Shown: positions 22,594 through 35,426 of the stretch, one piece after another | Numbering within the stretch: the first letter of the stretch is position 1 | Layout of the letters: every line of letters begins with the position of its first letter | Program-made: the position numbers and the translations under genes | The notes under the pieces: generated by a model | What the model saw: only the letters and a program-made list of their open reading frames with translations | What the model was told of the DNA's origin: nothing | Databases searched by the model: none | Assembly (NCBI RefSeq): GCF_023053635.1 | Contig: NC_086178.1 | Location: 90,504,226 to 90,568,225 of the forward strand | DNA length: 64,000 nucleotides | Reading direction: 5' to 3' | Origin: Elgaria multicarinata webbii | Taxonomy: Eukaryota > Chordata > Lepidosauria > Squamata > Anguidae

Positions 22594-24948
22594 ATCACAC
22601 ATGCTCACACAGTTCACAGCCCTCCTGCATTCCACTATCCCCCCCCCCCCAGTTCTCCTGAGAGAAGAATAGATTATGACTGAGCGAGACTTGTGTCTGT
22701 GTGTCACTTCAGGAAGGGAATGACCTTCTCAGTTGTGGCCTATGGGGATTTCATTTTCTTTGGGATTGCAGTTTTCTGTCTCCTGCCCTCCCTTCTGTTT
22801 CTGCTGTTAAAGAGTCCGTTTGCATCCTGTTAAGATGTACTCAAGCTTTCGGCCTCTGGAAGCCCTGCTTCGAGACTTCCCCCTCGTTTCTCGGTGGTTG
22901 CCTTTGGAGCCTTCCTCCTCCTGTTTGCCTCATGCCTGGGCGTGTCTGAGGCCAGGGTTTGAATTTCCCAGTTATGCATGTTTAATTACCTGTAAATACA
23001 TTTCTTAAAATCAAAGAAGCAAATGTCGCTAACTCCACTGTCCGGAGCAGCAGAATGAATTGTTGAAGGAAGAGAATGGTAGACAGGGACAAGATCAGCA
23101 TCAGGGGGTGTTCTAGCTGCGTTAACAGGTCTTACTATTCTCCCTTCAGCTTTGAGGACTCTGGCTGAAGACAGGCAATAGTGTGTGTTCCTCTATCCCC
23201 ACCCGCAAGCGTCTAAGGCAGTGTGACAGGACAAATGGCGGCCTGTGGTGTCGATGCCCATCCAAGTCTTGCCTCTGTTCCCAAGGTTCGTAGGTTTTTG
23301 TTGTCAAAAGTTAGACCTCAGACCTCAGCTGCTCATAAACATATATGACCAGAAAGAACAATGGGACAAAAGGAATAATCGTGCGTGCATGGGAAACGAT
23401 GGCTCTGCCGTACCACTTTCAGTGCTTTAGAAACACTCACCACATTTTACACCTCCAGTTTAAGGTTGGCTCTGCCTGTTCAAGAGACAGCAGTAGGACA
23501 AAAGATGTACACACCCACCAGAGGAAGCAGAACCTCTCTCAAATCACTTTTCAACTCGCTTTCAACTCTTGTCTGCCTCCAGCCTTAACTTAGAAAAAGC
23601 ACCCCTTGTTTTGTAATGCATTTTCAGTTGGTTCATATTGCGCCATGACACATTTCCTGGCCATTGTGGTCACCAGAGCAGAAGAGCTTTTGTCCCAGTG
23701 GAAGAATCTCTAGTCTCCCCAGTAGAGATAACCACGACAAGCAGGTTTCAGTGCAAACTAAAGATATTCTTTTCCTCCTTGGGTAGCCAACTGCTTTCCT
23801 AACAGAGACCAGATCAATTTGCAGGAGCAAATGTCCTGATCACCACAGCTCCATGAGAGGAAAAATACTCTCTAGCTGTAGCGTTGATTCTGATTATGCA
23901 GCTGCCTAAAGCCATGGGGCAGTATCCACCAGTATTATTCTACAAACTAAAATAGTGCTTGCTGAACACTGCCAAACCTTTACATTGTGCAAGCGATCGC
24001 CCTTTACACTCCCGCAAGTGGTTGCACAACGGCTTTGCACAAGCAAAATGTTCAACTGGATTCTCATGTTGCTCATAGTTTGGAACTTAGTTTCTGTTAG
24101 CACCATGATGTCATTTGGGCTAATGCAGTGACACAGTTGGATGCTGCCCATGGAATCAAGACTTAGTACTGAGCCACAGCTCTTGAACCTTCTTTGCTAG
24201 GGCTCCCACATATCTGGGATAACATGGTAGGTCTTTTCCAAGTCAGGGCAGCTAACCTTTGGGGCATGCTTGAGTCGAAGACCTTCTTTTTCTACAAATG
24301 AACCACTGCCTTTCCAAGGGGAGGAATCACCCACCCTCGTCTTTACTCAGACAGTTAAGATATATTCAATTAGCCTGGCTTTTAAAAACAACAACACTTT
24401 GCTCTTGTCCTTCAAGCCAACAAGCTAGTCTGAACTTGTAAATAAGGAAGCAACACTTCACACATACTCTCACAACCCCTTCCTTTTCACAGCTTTGCTT
24501 TCCACAGCACTCCCAACCAGCAAGACTGAGTTGTTTTCAATAAGAGCATAAAGCTGTCTAACCAGCCTGGGAATTCAATACCATGTATGACTTCTTCTTT
24601 TTAAAGAAAAAGAAATAAAGGCTCTCTTTCCCCCCTGGGGAACAAGCTAGGATATCATCAGCATTGGCATCACCATATCAAGTAGCACTTCCATCGCTGG
24701 AACTCATATCAGGCAGCTCAGGCAATTTCACCTGCTTTGTCATCTTTGTGCTGGCAGGGAGGGAGAGGAGGTAGGAGAGAAAATGCCTTATCTCACTATT
24801 AGTATCAACCAGATAAGGAGAAATCATATTTCTGGAACACCAGATTACACTACTATAAAGACTTCCTTTAAAAAAGAAGAAGCTCAAAAGAATAATAAAA
24901 AGCCCCTTCTAATGCCAGGCAGTGGATGATTTGAGTTTGCATGTTTAA

Positions 24949-25262
24949 ATCTTGTGTCATGTGAACCCGGTCATTGACCTGGTTTGTATGAATGGTGGCA
25001 TGGTGGGTTGTGGTATGTACCAACCGCCATTGGGAATATTGAACCTGTGGCAGGCGGTCACTGCATCTTAGTATGATGTACGAACCAGGGCAGGATGGCT
25101 TGTTGTAGCCATGGGCTGCAGTAGGGTTCTGGGGTGGCCTGTTAACCATGGCAACAAGCCACCCTGCCCCGGTTTGCAAGTCACAATAAGTTTGCACAGT
25201 ACGCACCACAACCCACTGTTGTTGATTTATGCCACGGTGGGCTCTGGCAGTCGTATGAACCA
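24949..25262. mobile_element. Foldback repeat (TGGCTTGTTG / CAACAAGCCA)
   Basis: It runs from GACCTGGTTTGTATGAATGG to GTCGTATGAACCACTG. The centre has GGTGGCCTGTTAACCATGGC followed by AACAAGCCACCCTGCCCCGG; outer GGTGGGTTGTGGTATGTAC is mirrored by GTACGCACCACAACCCAC. It is probably a non-autonomous DNA transposon lying in or just past the SPOCK2 3' UTR. Confidence 0.6.
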
Positions 25263-27023
25263 CTGTTGACTCTGATAGGATTCCCCCTCTCCTCCCCAGA
25301 TGCTTTCACTAACATTTGTGCAACTATTCTAGAGCTTCTAGAGTTTGAGGATTTCAACCTAAAGTTGCAGTTCTCTAAGTACACTTAAAATAGAAGCATG
25401 TTCAGTTGAAAATGACTTGTATATGGTGCCTCAACCCAGTCATGTGCAACCGCTAGTCCACCAGGGTGGAGATTTTCATCCAAAACTGCATTCCCATCAC
25501 TTCAAAAAATGAAACCTGCCAGTTACGTGAGTCTCAGATGAGCACTGAGTTGTGTCTCCAGTGCCCATCTAGCTATACAGCCACATTGGCTACCGTGTGT
25601 GTGTAAGCCTGCTTCCTCATGTGGATTTCCTTTACTGTTCCAAGACAAGTGTGTTTGGGACTGGGGTGTTGACTTCTCAGGTGTATCACTTTTGAAATCT
25701 GCCCCATAGACAAACACATGCATACCTCTTTGTCACCTTTGCATCAAAATCTCAAATAGATCGTTTCTACACACTTTTATCAAAACCCTCCAGATCTCCC
25801 GCTCTAGACAAGCAAAAGCCAATCTGTCTGCTCTGTTCTATTTATTAATACTTTCTCTCTCCTCTGTATTGGATCTCAGCTCAGTGTTGATGGAAAGACT
25901 GTGTATATTAAAAGAAAAACACCACTAGATAAGTATTTTAAAAGTGTTGAAATAAGTTGTTTGGGTTTTGTTTTTTTTAAAAGAACAACAACAGAAACAT
26001 TATGTGCTCAATACACCAGAATTGAGAGAGGAACAAACTTGCCTATAGCCTAAAAACATATTTAAAAAGTCTTATGTGCAATAATAACTTTTGAACTTTT
26101 AGAGTTAAAAATCGTGCTCAAGTGCTTCGATTTCAGTTTGTATATTTAAGTGCTGCAATTGTATCTCAGTAATTCTAGATGTTTAAAAACAAAACCAAGT
26201 GTTAGAATGTATGTGTGCATATGATGGGCGCTAGAACACCATGGGTACAATCACGCCAAAGTCAATCGCCTTTGAAGTCCTGTTGGGAGAGTTAAGTGCT
26301 TCCTTAAATCTACCCCACAGAAGTCATGATGGGACTTTTAAGGCTGCAACCCTACGCATGTTTACCTGGGGCCTGTAAGCTCCATTGAAAACTATGGGAC
26401 TTACCTCTGAGTAGACATACTAGGCTTGCCTTTTAAAGAGCTCAGCTTTGGCGGGATCTTGCCCCGAGCTTTTCAGTCCCTAGGCCCCGCTCCCCTTTCT
26501 CCCAGCTGTGACACTCTTGTACTGCTTCCCTATGGCTCCCTGGGAAAATCTGTTTCACATTGTCAGTCTCTGCCTAATACATAACTTAACTTACTTATTT
26601 ACTTACTTACTTAACCTAAGGAAACAAGTACACACATACACCATTCCAAGAAATGAAATACAACATTATTTTTAAAAAAAGAAATAAACATTTATAAACA
26701 TTCTTCTCTTCATGGTTTTATTTTGTCAGCTGTGGTTTTGTAGCTACTGATGGCATATGGGTGGGGGTTATATTTTGAAGATGCAGAATGAAGCTGAGAG
26801 GGACTCGGGTGAGAATTCTGCTTGCAAGATGCCTGCTCTTCTTTCGCATTATCTGCAGCATTCCATGATTAAAAAAAAATCCCACTTATTCCTATCTGAG
26901 AAGAACATTTGTGAATGGGATGTAATTTGAATTTAGAGTCGGCCTCAGAAGTTCTTTTCAATGCCAGAAAAGCTCAAGAGGGAAATGAATTCCTATGGAT
27001 GCTTGTCGAGTTCTCTTTCTCCT

Positions 27024-27160
27024 AGACCAGGGAAGGGGAACATGTGGTCCTCCAGCTGTTGTTGAACTGCAATTCCCATCAGCCTTGGCCGACTTTGCCA
27101 ATGATGATGGGAGTTGCAGACCAACAATATCTGGAGGGTCACACATTCCCCATTCTTGCC
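27024..27160. mobile_element. hAT foldback MITE, family B-like
   Basis: GACCAGGGAAGGGGAACATG and TGAACTGCAATTCCCATCAG are mirrored by GATGGGAGTTGCAGACCAAC and GGTCACACATTCCCC. Confidence 0.65.
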
Positions 27161-27951
27161 TCGGACACTTTAGGCTCTGGCCCTACCCACATAGCTGGAA
27201 TGTGGCTTTCAACAGGTTCCGACAGAGGTTATATGGACCCTGGCTCTATCTTAAGGGCCCATTAAAATGCAAGCCTGTGAGAGTGTGTAAGTCTTCAGGA
27301 AGAGTTGCAAGAGTATTTACGCGAGGCTGAAACAACTTTTCATGTGCTGCTTTATATGAATATTTTATTGCCATTCATGTGGAAGAAGGGCATTTGTAAT
27401 GCAAATGAACCTTCTGGACCATGTAGGTTTCACATGCACCCTACAAATTAATTGTGGCTAAAGATGCTTTAAACCTTGGGCAGAACAGAAATCTAAATAC
27501 ATAAATAAAATACAAGGCTGTATATTTTCTGTCATTTCACACAGCACCCAAATTCGAAGCTGGAGACATAATTCCATGTTTTGGAAATGCAGCTTTCCTT
27601 TTAAAGTTTCTAGTTCTTAACAGCTGTGCGGTTATTGTGCAGCTATTCTGTATATATATTTTTATGTTTTTTCTCCCCTGGAAGAAGTGTTAGGAAAACA
27701 TTGCAGGACTACAAATAAAAGGCATCATCTGGACCCAACCGTAAAATTCCATTTATGAGGCAGGGTGATTGCACAGTGAAAGCCTCATCTGGAAGCCACC
27801 CAGATATGCAGTCACAATCCAGCAAGGGCAACGATACCTCGAAAACGTCCCTGCTGGATCAATCTTCTGGTGTAGTGTGAGATTAATCCGGCATCTGTAT
27901 AAAAAAGTTGACAAATCCTATGAACTTGTATGTATTTACGAAGTTGAGACT

Positions 27952-28165
27952 AAGGACCTCTTCAGACAACATGCTAAACCATGATGGTTAAGTGTTTTGA
28001 GCTAAACATTATGGCTTAGCGTATCGTGTGAGCCATGACTTAGTGTGTCGTGTGAACCATTCCTTACCATGGTGGCGACATAACTACGTTTTAAACATGC
28101 TCACTAACCACTTGTTGCAAAAGGGTTAACGACCTAACCATATCTTAGCGCGTTAGCACGTGGTC
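27952..28165. mobile_element. MITE, family D (CTGTTCAGACAAC), copy 1
   Basis: It shares TTCAGACAACATGCTAAACC, TTTTGAGCTAAACATTATGG and CTCACTAACCA in the same order with the copy at 40705-40880. Confidence 0.65.
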
Positions 28166-29227
28166 TCACTATGATAATGGCATGCTTGCCTCCCAAGTTC
28201 ATCATATAGACCAAGAGAGGGATAGTTGTCTCCATTGACCTGGGATGCTCTTCAAACAATCTATCACCGCACAACACTCTCCAGTGCTCATACTAGAGTC
28301 ATTGCTGCTGCTGCCGCCTCCTTGTGGCAAATCAAGTCTTCCCCATGGCTTCAACAGACACAAGGAGTCGTTGCATGGATCTTGGTCATCGTTTTGCGAT
28401 GCTCCTGGCAGAAGAGGAGCCCAGTGATCTCCCTTGCTCTTTGGAGTAGCTGTGGGTTTCATTCTCCAGTACCCTATAAAAAGAAAACTGATTAAAGGGA
28501 GCCCTGCCAACTTGAGACGGATTCAGTGACCTTTTCCTGTTGTAACACGGGCATTGAACAACACTGTCGCTCTGTGATGGTAGTTCACAGGCCGCAAGCC
28601 AAGAAACCGCAGAGATGATTCTCTCCCCGCCCTTCCACCCTCCTTTCCTATTATTATCGGGGCATCACTGTGGGACGGGCCTTTGGCCAAGACTTCGCAA
28701 GTTGCAGCTGCCCATTCAGCTGCCTGAATTTCTAGGCTGTCTTCCAGGGCCTGAACAATGGCAGGCCTGTTCATCCAGGCTTTGGCTATGCAGCACCTGC
28801 TGGCAGATTTCACTCTTAATTTTATCGGGGACCCTTCTTGCTTTGCATCTTGGACACATAATACATATTCCCAAGTACTAAATGCACACAATTCCCACTG
28901 CTGTGTATTTCACCAACATGGCAGGCCCTGCCGTGCAGCAGGGAGCGGCGACCCACTTCATGTGGCATCCTGGGTGGGGGGCAAGGTGAGTAGATGAAAG
29001 CAGCAATTGGTGTCTGAAAAGGGCAGCAATTCTTGCTTCAGGTAGCAAAAGCTCTTGGGGGTCAGCGCTGTATGCCTAGAAAAGTGATGAATAGCACCTG
29101 CGCCGTTTTCTCTGCTTGTCACCTGGTTGTTCAGAAACTGGTTACTTCCCACCCTGTCCACTAGGAGGCAGGACCTTTTAAAGAAGACTTGAGGCAAAAC
29201 TAGGCACCTCCCACTTCCCCTCTAGAG

Positions 29228-29513
29228 CTGGGGTGCAGAATCTCTTCCAGCCTGAGGGCCACATTCCATTTGGAGAAGCTCTCAGGGGCTGCCTTCCAGT
29301 GGTGGGTGGAGCCAGAAGCAAAGAGGGCAGGGCCAAGCATATTGTAGCTGAAAGTTCTTGCTGCCAAGCTTTAGGAGACGCACGTCAGCCTTTCAGAATG
29401 GGGCGGAGGGATTGCACAAAATCTGGGAAGCCACCAAATGATAAGGGGGAAAGCCACCTAGGAAACCTCAGGAGGGCCGGATTGGAACCCCAGGTTTGAG
29501 GTTCTGCACCCTG
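29228..29513. mobile_element. hAT element, family E, with 8-bp TSD
   Basis: The 286-bp element has ends CTGGGGTGCAGAATCTC and its inverted GAGGTTCTGCACCCTG. The flanks CTCTAGAG (29220-29227) and CTGTAGAG (29514-29521) match at 7 of 8. Other copies: a 5' end at 48477 and a SINE-split copy at about 32720-33100. Confidence 0.8.
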
Positions 29514-29635
29514 CTGTAGAGCCAATCTCTCTTATGCCTCTGTTGGAGAAGGTTCCAGAGCATCTGACAGGGCAGCCCTACCATGAGGCCACGTGAGGCA
29601 GGGTGATGGGCGTTAAAAGTAACAGGAGTGTGGGG

Positions 29636-29890
29636 GCTGTCTAAACATCTTCTTTGCCTTGCAGTGGCTGTGCGGTGGCGCTGCATCGGTTATACGATGC
29701 AGCTGACAACTTGCAGCCATCATGGGGCTTTTCCCTGAAGCTGCCCCAACTTACCCTGCTTTTTCCCTTGGGAGCGAAGTCGCCATGGCCCTGCCGCTGT
29801 GTGCTCTCATGTCAGCATTGATCTGGGGGCATTCTGGGGCGGATGGCAACCAGTGATTGGTTGCTGGGAAGAGGGCAGGGTGGGAAAGAG
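29636..29890 (+). repeat. Unnamed interspersed repeat, copy 2
   Basis: This is the partner of 20071-20330, with the same blocks in order. It contains TCTTCTTTGCC, TGGGGCTTTTCCCTGAAGCT and GGGCGGATGGCAACCAGTGA-like sequence. Confidence 0.6.
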
Positions 29891-30240
29891 GGAGGTTTTG
29901 TTTTTAAAGACTGCAATCCTCTCTCTGCATGCAGAGGAGCTGACTTCTGAGTAAACCTGTGTACGATTGTGCCGCAAATGCTGGGTGGGTAGGCAGGGGA
30001 AGGGATCTGCCTTTGCAAACAGATCCAGAGTCGGTTTCCTTCTCCGATCATGCAGCCACTACCACATACACACACAGCATCTCCATGACAGAATGTGCAA
30101 AGTGAAGGCAAATTCAGACGTGTGAAAGAAGAACGACATTCCTCCCCCTCCCACCTAACAAAGTACTGCTGATAAGCCTGCGCTGCCCCCTAGTGTGGGG
30201 ATTTCCTGCCCCGCACCCCACAGCAGTGATACTGTGGGGT

Positions 30241-30245
30241 TATTA

Positions 30246-30276
<31 letters not shown>

Positions 30277-30420
30277 TATAGCACCATCAATGTACATGGT
30301 GCTGTACAGATTACACAGTAAATAGCAAGACCCTGCCGCATAGGCTTACAATCTAATAATTACAATCTAATAATTACAATCTAATAATATTACAATCTAA
30401 TAATTACAATCAGGGGGAAG
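30241..30420 (-). repeat. Reverse-oriented LINE/SINE tail with (ATT)n and tandem 14-mers
   Basis: (ATT)n/(ATTT)n at 30241-30278 joins 'ATATAGCACCATCAATGTAC' and 'GACCCTGCCGCATAGGCTTA', the reverse complement of the insert at 55216-55382 and related to 47305-47460. At 30346-30411 the unit TTACAATCTAATAA is repeated about five times. Confidence 0.65.
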
Positions 30421-31344
30421 GAGCAGCAAAGCAGTGCTGTGAAGACAGGGCCCAGGAGACAGCCAGATCTCACCCATGGGACAAAAAACTACTGGAAAGA
30501 CCTATGAAACCCCAATTGAACAGCATTTCACGAGGGGTTCTTCTAGATGAAGAGTTCCTAGCACTAACACTTAGGAGGTGTGATGCAGCTAGTCCATCCT
30601 TTTCTCCTTAATGGATTTACTGCGGTAAGAAAAAAGACAGATGTAGCTACTGGAAAACACGAGAGGATTATGAGTAGAAGAGGTATCTGAACCCCCGTCA
30701 AATTCTGTGAAGAGAGGCAATGGTGTGATAAACGCCTCATCTGTAAGCACCCCAAGATTTGTGCAAAAAACTCTTTTAAGTGGAATGTGCTCTTAATTAG
30801 TGTGGGGTGGAAGGGTGTGGGGACATACCATTTGGATTTTCCTACCTCAAAATGCCTAGAGCCGATGTATCGTGGTACTTTGATATCTACCATAGTGGAT
30901 CGCATAATGTAAAGCAATACGCAGCTTTTGGGTTGTTACATGCGCTTGGAGGAATATCAGGAAACTTTCCAGACTGTTGCTTCTGCCTCCCAAAGCATGT
31001 ATCTGGTAGGGCTGGCTGGACACCTGCTGAAGGCCCACACCCCACAGGGGCGCTCTGACTGAGAAGAACCCTCAACCTTGCTCTTCCTCCTCACCATGAA
31101 GGTCATTCAACGGTGGCCTGTGCAATTTATTGGCTGGCACCAACATCACTGGAGCCGCCCTCTGGATCCCACCCATTTTGGACTTTGCCCATGCCCTCTT
31201 TGTGCCATGGTCATCATGGGCAAGCGCTCTAGAAGGTTACTTGTGAACAAAGGTGGCCCTTGGGATGAAAATGATTCCCCATCCCTGCTAGACATCGAAT
31301 AATTTTGCATCCCCCCCCCCCCCGCACATACACATCACCTAGTT

Positions 31345-31476
31345 CAGTCTCTCCAACCTGATGTCCTTCTGACGTGTTGTACTATAACTCCCAACATTTC
31401 TATTGGCCAGGTTGGCTGAGGATTATGGGAATTGCAGTCCAACACATCTGGAGGGCACGAGGTTGGGGAAGGCTGT
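31345..31476. mobile_element. hAT foldback MITE, family B
   Basis: CAGTCTCTCCAACCTGATG is mirrored by GCACGAGGTTGGGGAAGGCTG. The TATAACTCCCAAC / GGGAATTGCAGTCC arms are present. Confidence 0.7.
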
Positions 31477-32089
31477 GCTAAGTGAAGAATGTAGACATAT
31501 GCACATGAACCCATACGTAAGTCCATCTTAAATTATACACCGCAACTAGTGCAAAGTTACCCCCTCATCCCCAGATACTGCCACCTTTCTCTCTGTCATT
31601 GGTTATAGAGCAGATGCCAACATCACTTGTCCTGAGGACGTGCTCCCCACATGCGCAGACTAGTGCTTGCCTGACCTCTTGCCGAGGGCCCCCCTGCCAG
31701 ACACAGAAGGCTTAACAACATCCAAAGGCAGCAGATGCAAACTGCTGACCAGCCGCTGGCTTTGCTCTCTTGGGGCAGCTTTGTAGCGTTCACAGCTCAA
31801 GGGGCTTTAGAGGCTGTGATCCCCTGGCCGGAGTCCCGGCTGGCTAATCATTTTTGCCTGGTCATGACATATTTGTGCGAGAGACAGAGATGTGCTGGAC
31901 ACATCACACCAGTGCAGATGGCTTAGCAGCTCTCTGAGGCTGGACCTGACGGTGCCCTCTGTATCCTGGGCAACATTTACTTCCCTGCAGCTGCGCTGGC
32001 CTCAGCAGCGTGCACGCTTTACAGGATCTAGGCATCTTGTGGTACCTTCATGAAGGTACACATTTGTGATGCTGTATTAAGTCAGCTTC

Positions 32090-32180
32090 CCTCCCCCAAC
32101 CTGGTGCCCTCCAGATGTGTTCAACTACAAACCCCATCATCCCCAGCCACTATGGCCTTAGGCTAGGTTGGGAGAGGCTG
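32090..32180. mobile_element. hAT foldback MITE, family B, shortened
   Basis: CCAACCTGGTGCCCTCCAGA and the CCCCAGCCACTATGGCC centre are present, then GGTTGGGAGAGGCTG directly. The second arm is mostly lost. Confidence 0.65.
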
Positions 32181-32719
32181 GCAGTGGCATAAGCCTTCAT
32201 GGAGCAGAGGCCACTTCATTGGGTGTGATTGTGGACTGGGTATCCCTCCAGATTTGAGTTCAAAAGCGTGGTATTGTGTTTTGTAGCTCAGCCCCCACCA
32301 CTGCCTTGTACTTAGGTTCTTGCGCAAGTTCATCTCATTTACTTGCCTTCTGGGAAATAAGTCTTTTGTGACCAGCCACGCCCACCATGGCAGCCATTTT
32401 GTGAAAGCACCCACAACTTTCACTCGAAATTCCAAATGTGTAGACTAAATCAAATGGGTTGAGGGGGGGTAGGGGTGGAGTTTACACCGTCATAAACCCT
32501 TTGGCATTTTTTGCAGCAACAGACTAATGCAGCTACCCTGCTAGAAATAATGACAAGCTGTGCAGTCCGAAACACACTGAAAAGGAATACAGGTTGCACC
32601 ACTAACTCTGTCCTTCTCATGCAGGGTCTGTGCCTGCCGGTTGATCCATAGGATCAATATTTGTCCTCAGTTTTGCTCTTTCTGGCCATACCGACCCTAC
32701 CACAAGCGGGGGGGGGGGG

Positions 32720-33100
32720 GGATTCAATTTCAGGGAAGCTCTTGGAGGCCACGTTCCAGTGGTGGAAGAGGCCAAAGGCCAAAGGGGCAGGACCAAACAC
32801 TAAGGGGCAAGGCAACCTTTGAGAAGGGGGAAGGAAAACCCCATAAAAACTGGGGAACCGCCAAATGATCAGCCTAACCTACCTCGCAGGGTTGTTGTGA
32901 GGATAAATTGGCGATGAGGAAGATTATGTATGCTGCCTTGAGTTCCCAAAGGAGTAAAGAAGTCGGGATACAAATGTAGTAAATAGATAAATAAATAAAT
33001 AAATAAATCAGGGAAGGGAGTGGTGCAGGGGGTGCGCGGCCAGCTGGAAAAACCCACATGGTTGGATTGGGACCCCAGGCAGGCCAAACACCACGAGGAT
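32720..33100. mobile_element. hAT element, family E, split by a SINE
   Basis: Family E sequence (GCCACGTTCCAGTGGTGG ... CCGCCAAATGAT) is interrupted at about 32870. It continues at about 33009 with GGCCAGCTGGAAAAACCCAC-like family sequence and GGACCCCAGGC. The intervening piece is a SINE. Confidence 0.55.
32870..33008 (+). mobile_element. SINE tail inserted in a hAT element
   Basis: CCTCGCAGGGTTGTTGTGAG, GCCTTGAGTTCCCAAAGG and (AAAT)n at 32987-33008 are the common squamate SINE 3' half. The AAAT tail gives its orientation. Confidence 0.65.
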
Positions 33101-34959
33101 TCTACAGAGTGAAGCCAAATTAAGGGAGAGGTTGAGAGATGGCCACTGGAATGGCTACTGTCTGGATCCAGCACTTTCCTCAACCTGGACCCCCAGGGTT
33201 AGGCCTGCTGCCAACTCTTTCTCCCAATACCCCTTGATCTGCATATGCTCTCATTTGTCAAATTTCCCCTCTTTATGCAGAAGGTGCTCCTACAAACTCA
33301 TTGCTGCCAGTTGTTTTCCACTAGCTTAGTTGATAAGGAAGAGAAGCAGGGAGCAAGTAGGCCGTGGCATCTGCTGCACCGCCTTTTCACCACTGTTGCT
33401 GTCGGGACCAGGGCAAGAAACAGGTGGGCGAGCAGGTTGCAATGATGAAGAGGAGAAGCAGGGCCAGTGGGCGCTTTTCATTAGTGGGGAGTGGACCATC
33501 AGTGGTGCCCAGCCATAACCTCCTTTGATGCGGATCTTAGGAGGCTTCCTTACCCAGAAGGGCACTGTGTTGAGGGGCCCTTCAAAACTGGAGTTGGCTC
33601 TGAAATGGTTGCCCACAAATTGACTTGGCCCAGTAATAGCCTGCATATCGCATGCAATAAAGAACGCAGGACCTGCGCAAGGGAGCATAAACTGAACGCG
33701 GGATTTGCCTGTTCTCATAGGGTTCCCTGATCTTCTCCCAAAAGGTTTGGAAGGAAAGCAGAGATCAAGCCAAGTGCATATCTATTCCTTAGCTGAGCAC
33801 ATTAAATTTGCGTCTCTTGTAACGTCCTGGATCCAACCTCGTGTGGGCTTGAACTGGGGGTCATCAATGTAAGAACCAGCCCCAAAGCTTCCGCTTGTAC
33901 AATTAGAGAGACGTAATCATGTAAAGGGCTCATTTTACACACTCACAGCTCCAGAGACAGACTAGGGGCAAAAAGTAGTCCTGTACATTTGCTGGATGTT
34001 TACTTCTTAATTAGGGCCTGTACTAATTGCATTTCTCAGGTGACTTGCCCAAAGGTCTAACGCTGATCACTGAACAAGGGATAATTCACTAGAGGTGAGC
34101 CTAAAACTATCAGGCGGTTTCTCCAAGCTACATTTATCCCTGGGTAAGACTGCTTGGAACCAAACAAAGCCCAGCGAATTAAACAGGCCACGTCAGGCCT
34201 TTCCCAAACACCCTAGCAACAAAAGGGGCCGTTGGGCAGGGCCTGCCGTTTTAAGTCACCTGGGCTATGTTTAGCCTCTGCCCGTCCTCAGGGAAAGGCT
34301 CAGACTAATTCCATCTGGGTTCATTCATGGGGCTGATGGAGCAGCCACAGCCTCCGGCATCTGCCTGGTGTTTGCTAGAGTCATGCTTCTCCCTTGGGGG
34401 ACAGGAGCCAACATCTTGGTAGCAACGGCAGCTCCTTGGCAAATGCTCTGGGTTGCTTCTATCAGGGGAAACCTCTGTAGGACAAATGAGAGGAGAAGGT
34501 CAGGCAGGCAGGCAGGCTAGCAGGAGTATGGTTGTGTAAAATGTATTTAAACCAGAGACAAGCAACCTGTGGCCCACGGGTCTTCTATGGACCACCAGGA
34601 CTTTCACCCAGCAAATGGAGTGAACATCACATCACAAAATGGAACAAGGCTAAACATCACTTACAGCATTATCTTCAAAGCTAAATCAGTTTGGCCCTGG
34701 ACATTAACCCAGAGGAGAAGCCGGGGCTGTCTGCCATTATTCATTCCTTGTGGTTGCTGAAAACTTGCAGAGGGTGGTATTGAACATATAATTCAGCCTC
34801 ATGAGAATCCAAGTTTTTCTTTTCTTTTTTAATTGTTTTCTCTTTTTTTAGAACATGCTTCTAGTCCTCATCAGTGCAAATACACATTTGAAGGTGTGTG
34901 GCCAATGTCTAGTTAAATCTCAGAAGCTGGAGAGGAGCGAGGTTTCCAGTAGTTAGGTA

Positions 34960-35115
34960 CTAACTAAATATACATAGGATTGCACTGTTATTGAGCCTTG
35001 ATTGTATTTTTAATTGTACTTTATAAATCATCTCTCTATATTGTATTTTTTTCTTTGATAGACGCCTTGAACCTTTTTTGGGGAAAAGGCGGGATATAAA
35101 GGTATGACATAAATA
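34960..35115 (+). repeat. SINE/LINE 3' tail
   Basis: GACGCCTTGAACCTTTTTTG followed by AAAGGCGGGATATAAAGG and an ATAAAT-type end is the 3' half of the same broad SINE class as 32870-33008. Confidence 0.5.
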
Positions 35116-35317
35116 ATCAAGCACATAATAAATCAGGACGACCAAAGGCTCCTTGTATCCCCATGGGAAAAATCAGAATAGCCAAAATAAATAAAGAATG
35201 AAATCCCAGATACAAAGGTATTTTGCAATCATTCTGGAAGATCTTTGCTGGGGTAGAAAAAGATGGTTGGCTAGTTGGCTGGAGAGACGACAGTGGCAAA
35301 GGCCACACTACACATAA

Positions 35318-35394
35318 TTAAGCGATGGAATTTGCTGCCACAAGATGTAGTGATGGCCACAAATCTGGATGGCTTTAAAAAGGAGATTAGACCG

Positions 35395-35426
<32 letters not shown>

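Larger units (their letters stand above)
20741..27740 (+). other. SPOCK2: Probable SPOCK2 3' UTR and downstream flank (end not resolved)
   Basis: No coding exon is visible in this stretch. Human SPOCK2 has a 3' UTR of several kilobases, so much of it is probably transcribed. AATAAA hexamers occur near 21690, 24613, 26690 and 27713; sequence alone does not decide which is used. It holds a GT run (20884-20905), a CT/CA run (22535-22595), a foldback repeat (24949-25262) and an ACTTATTT-type simple stretch near 26590. The AT-rich, repeat-poor part at about 25860-26230 looks most like UTR. Confidence 0.45.

Noticed and set aside
30346-30411. Regular repeats considered as a CRISPR-like array
   Set aside because: The 14-mers abut with no spacers and lie in vertebrate repeat sequence.
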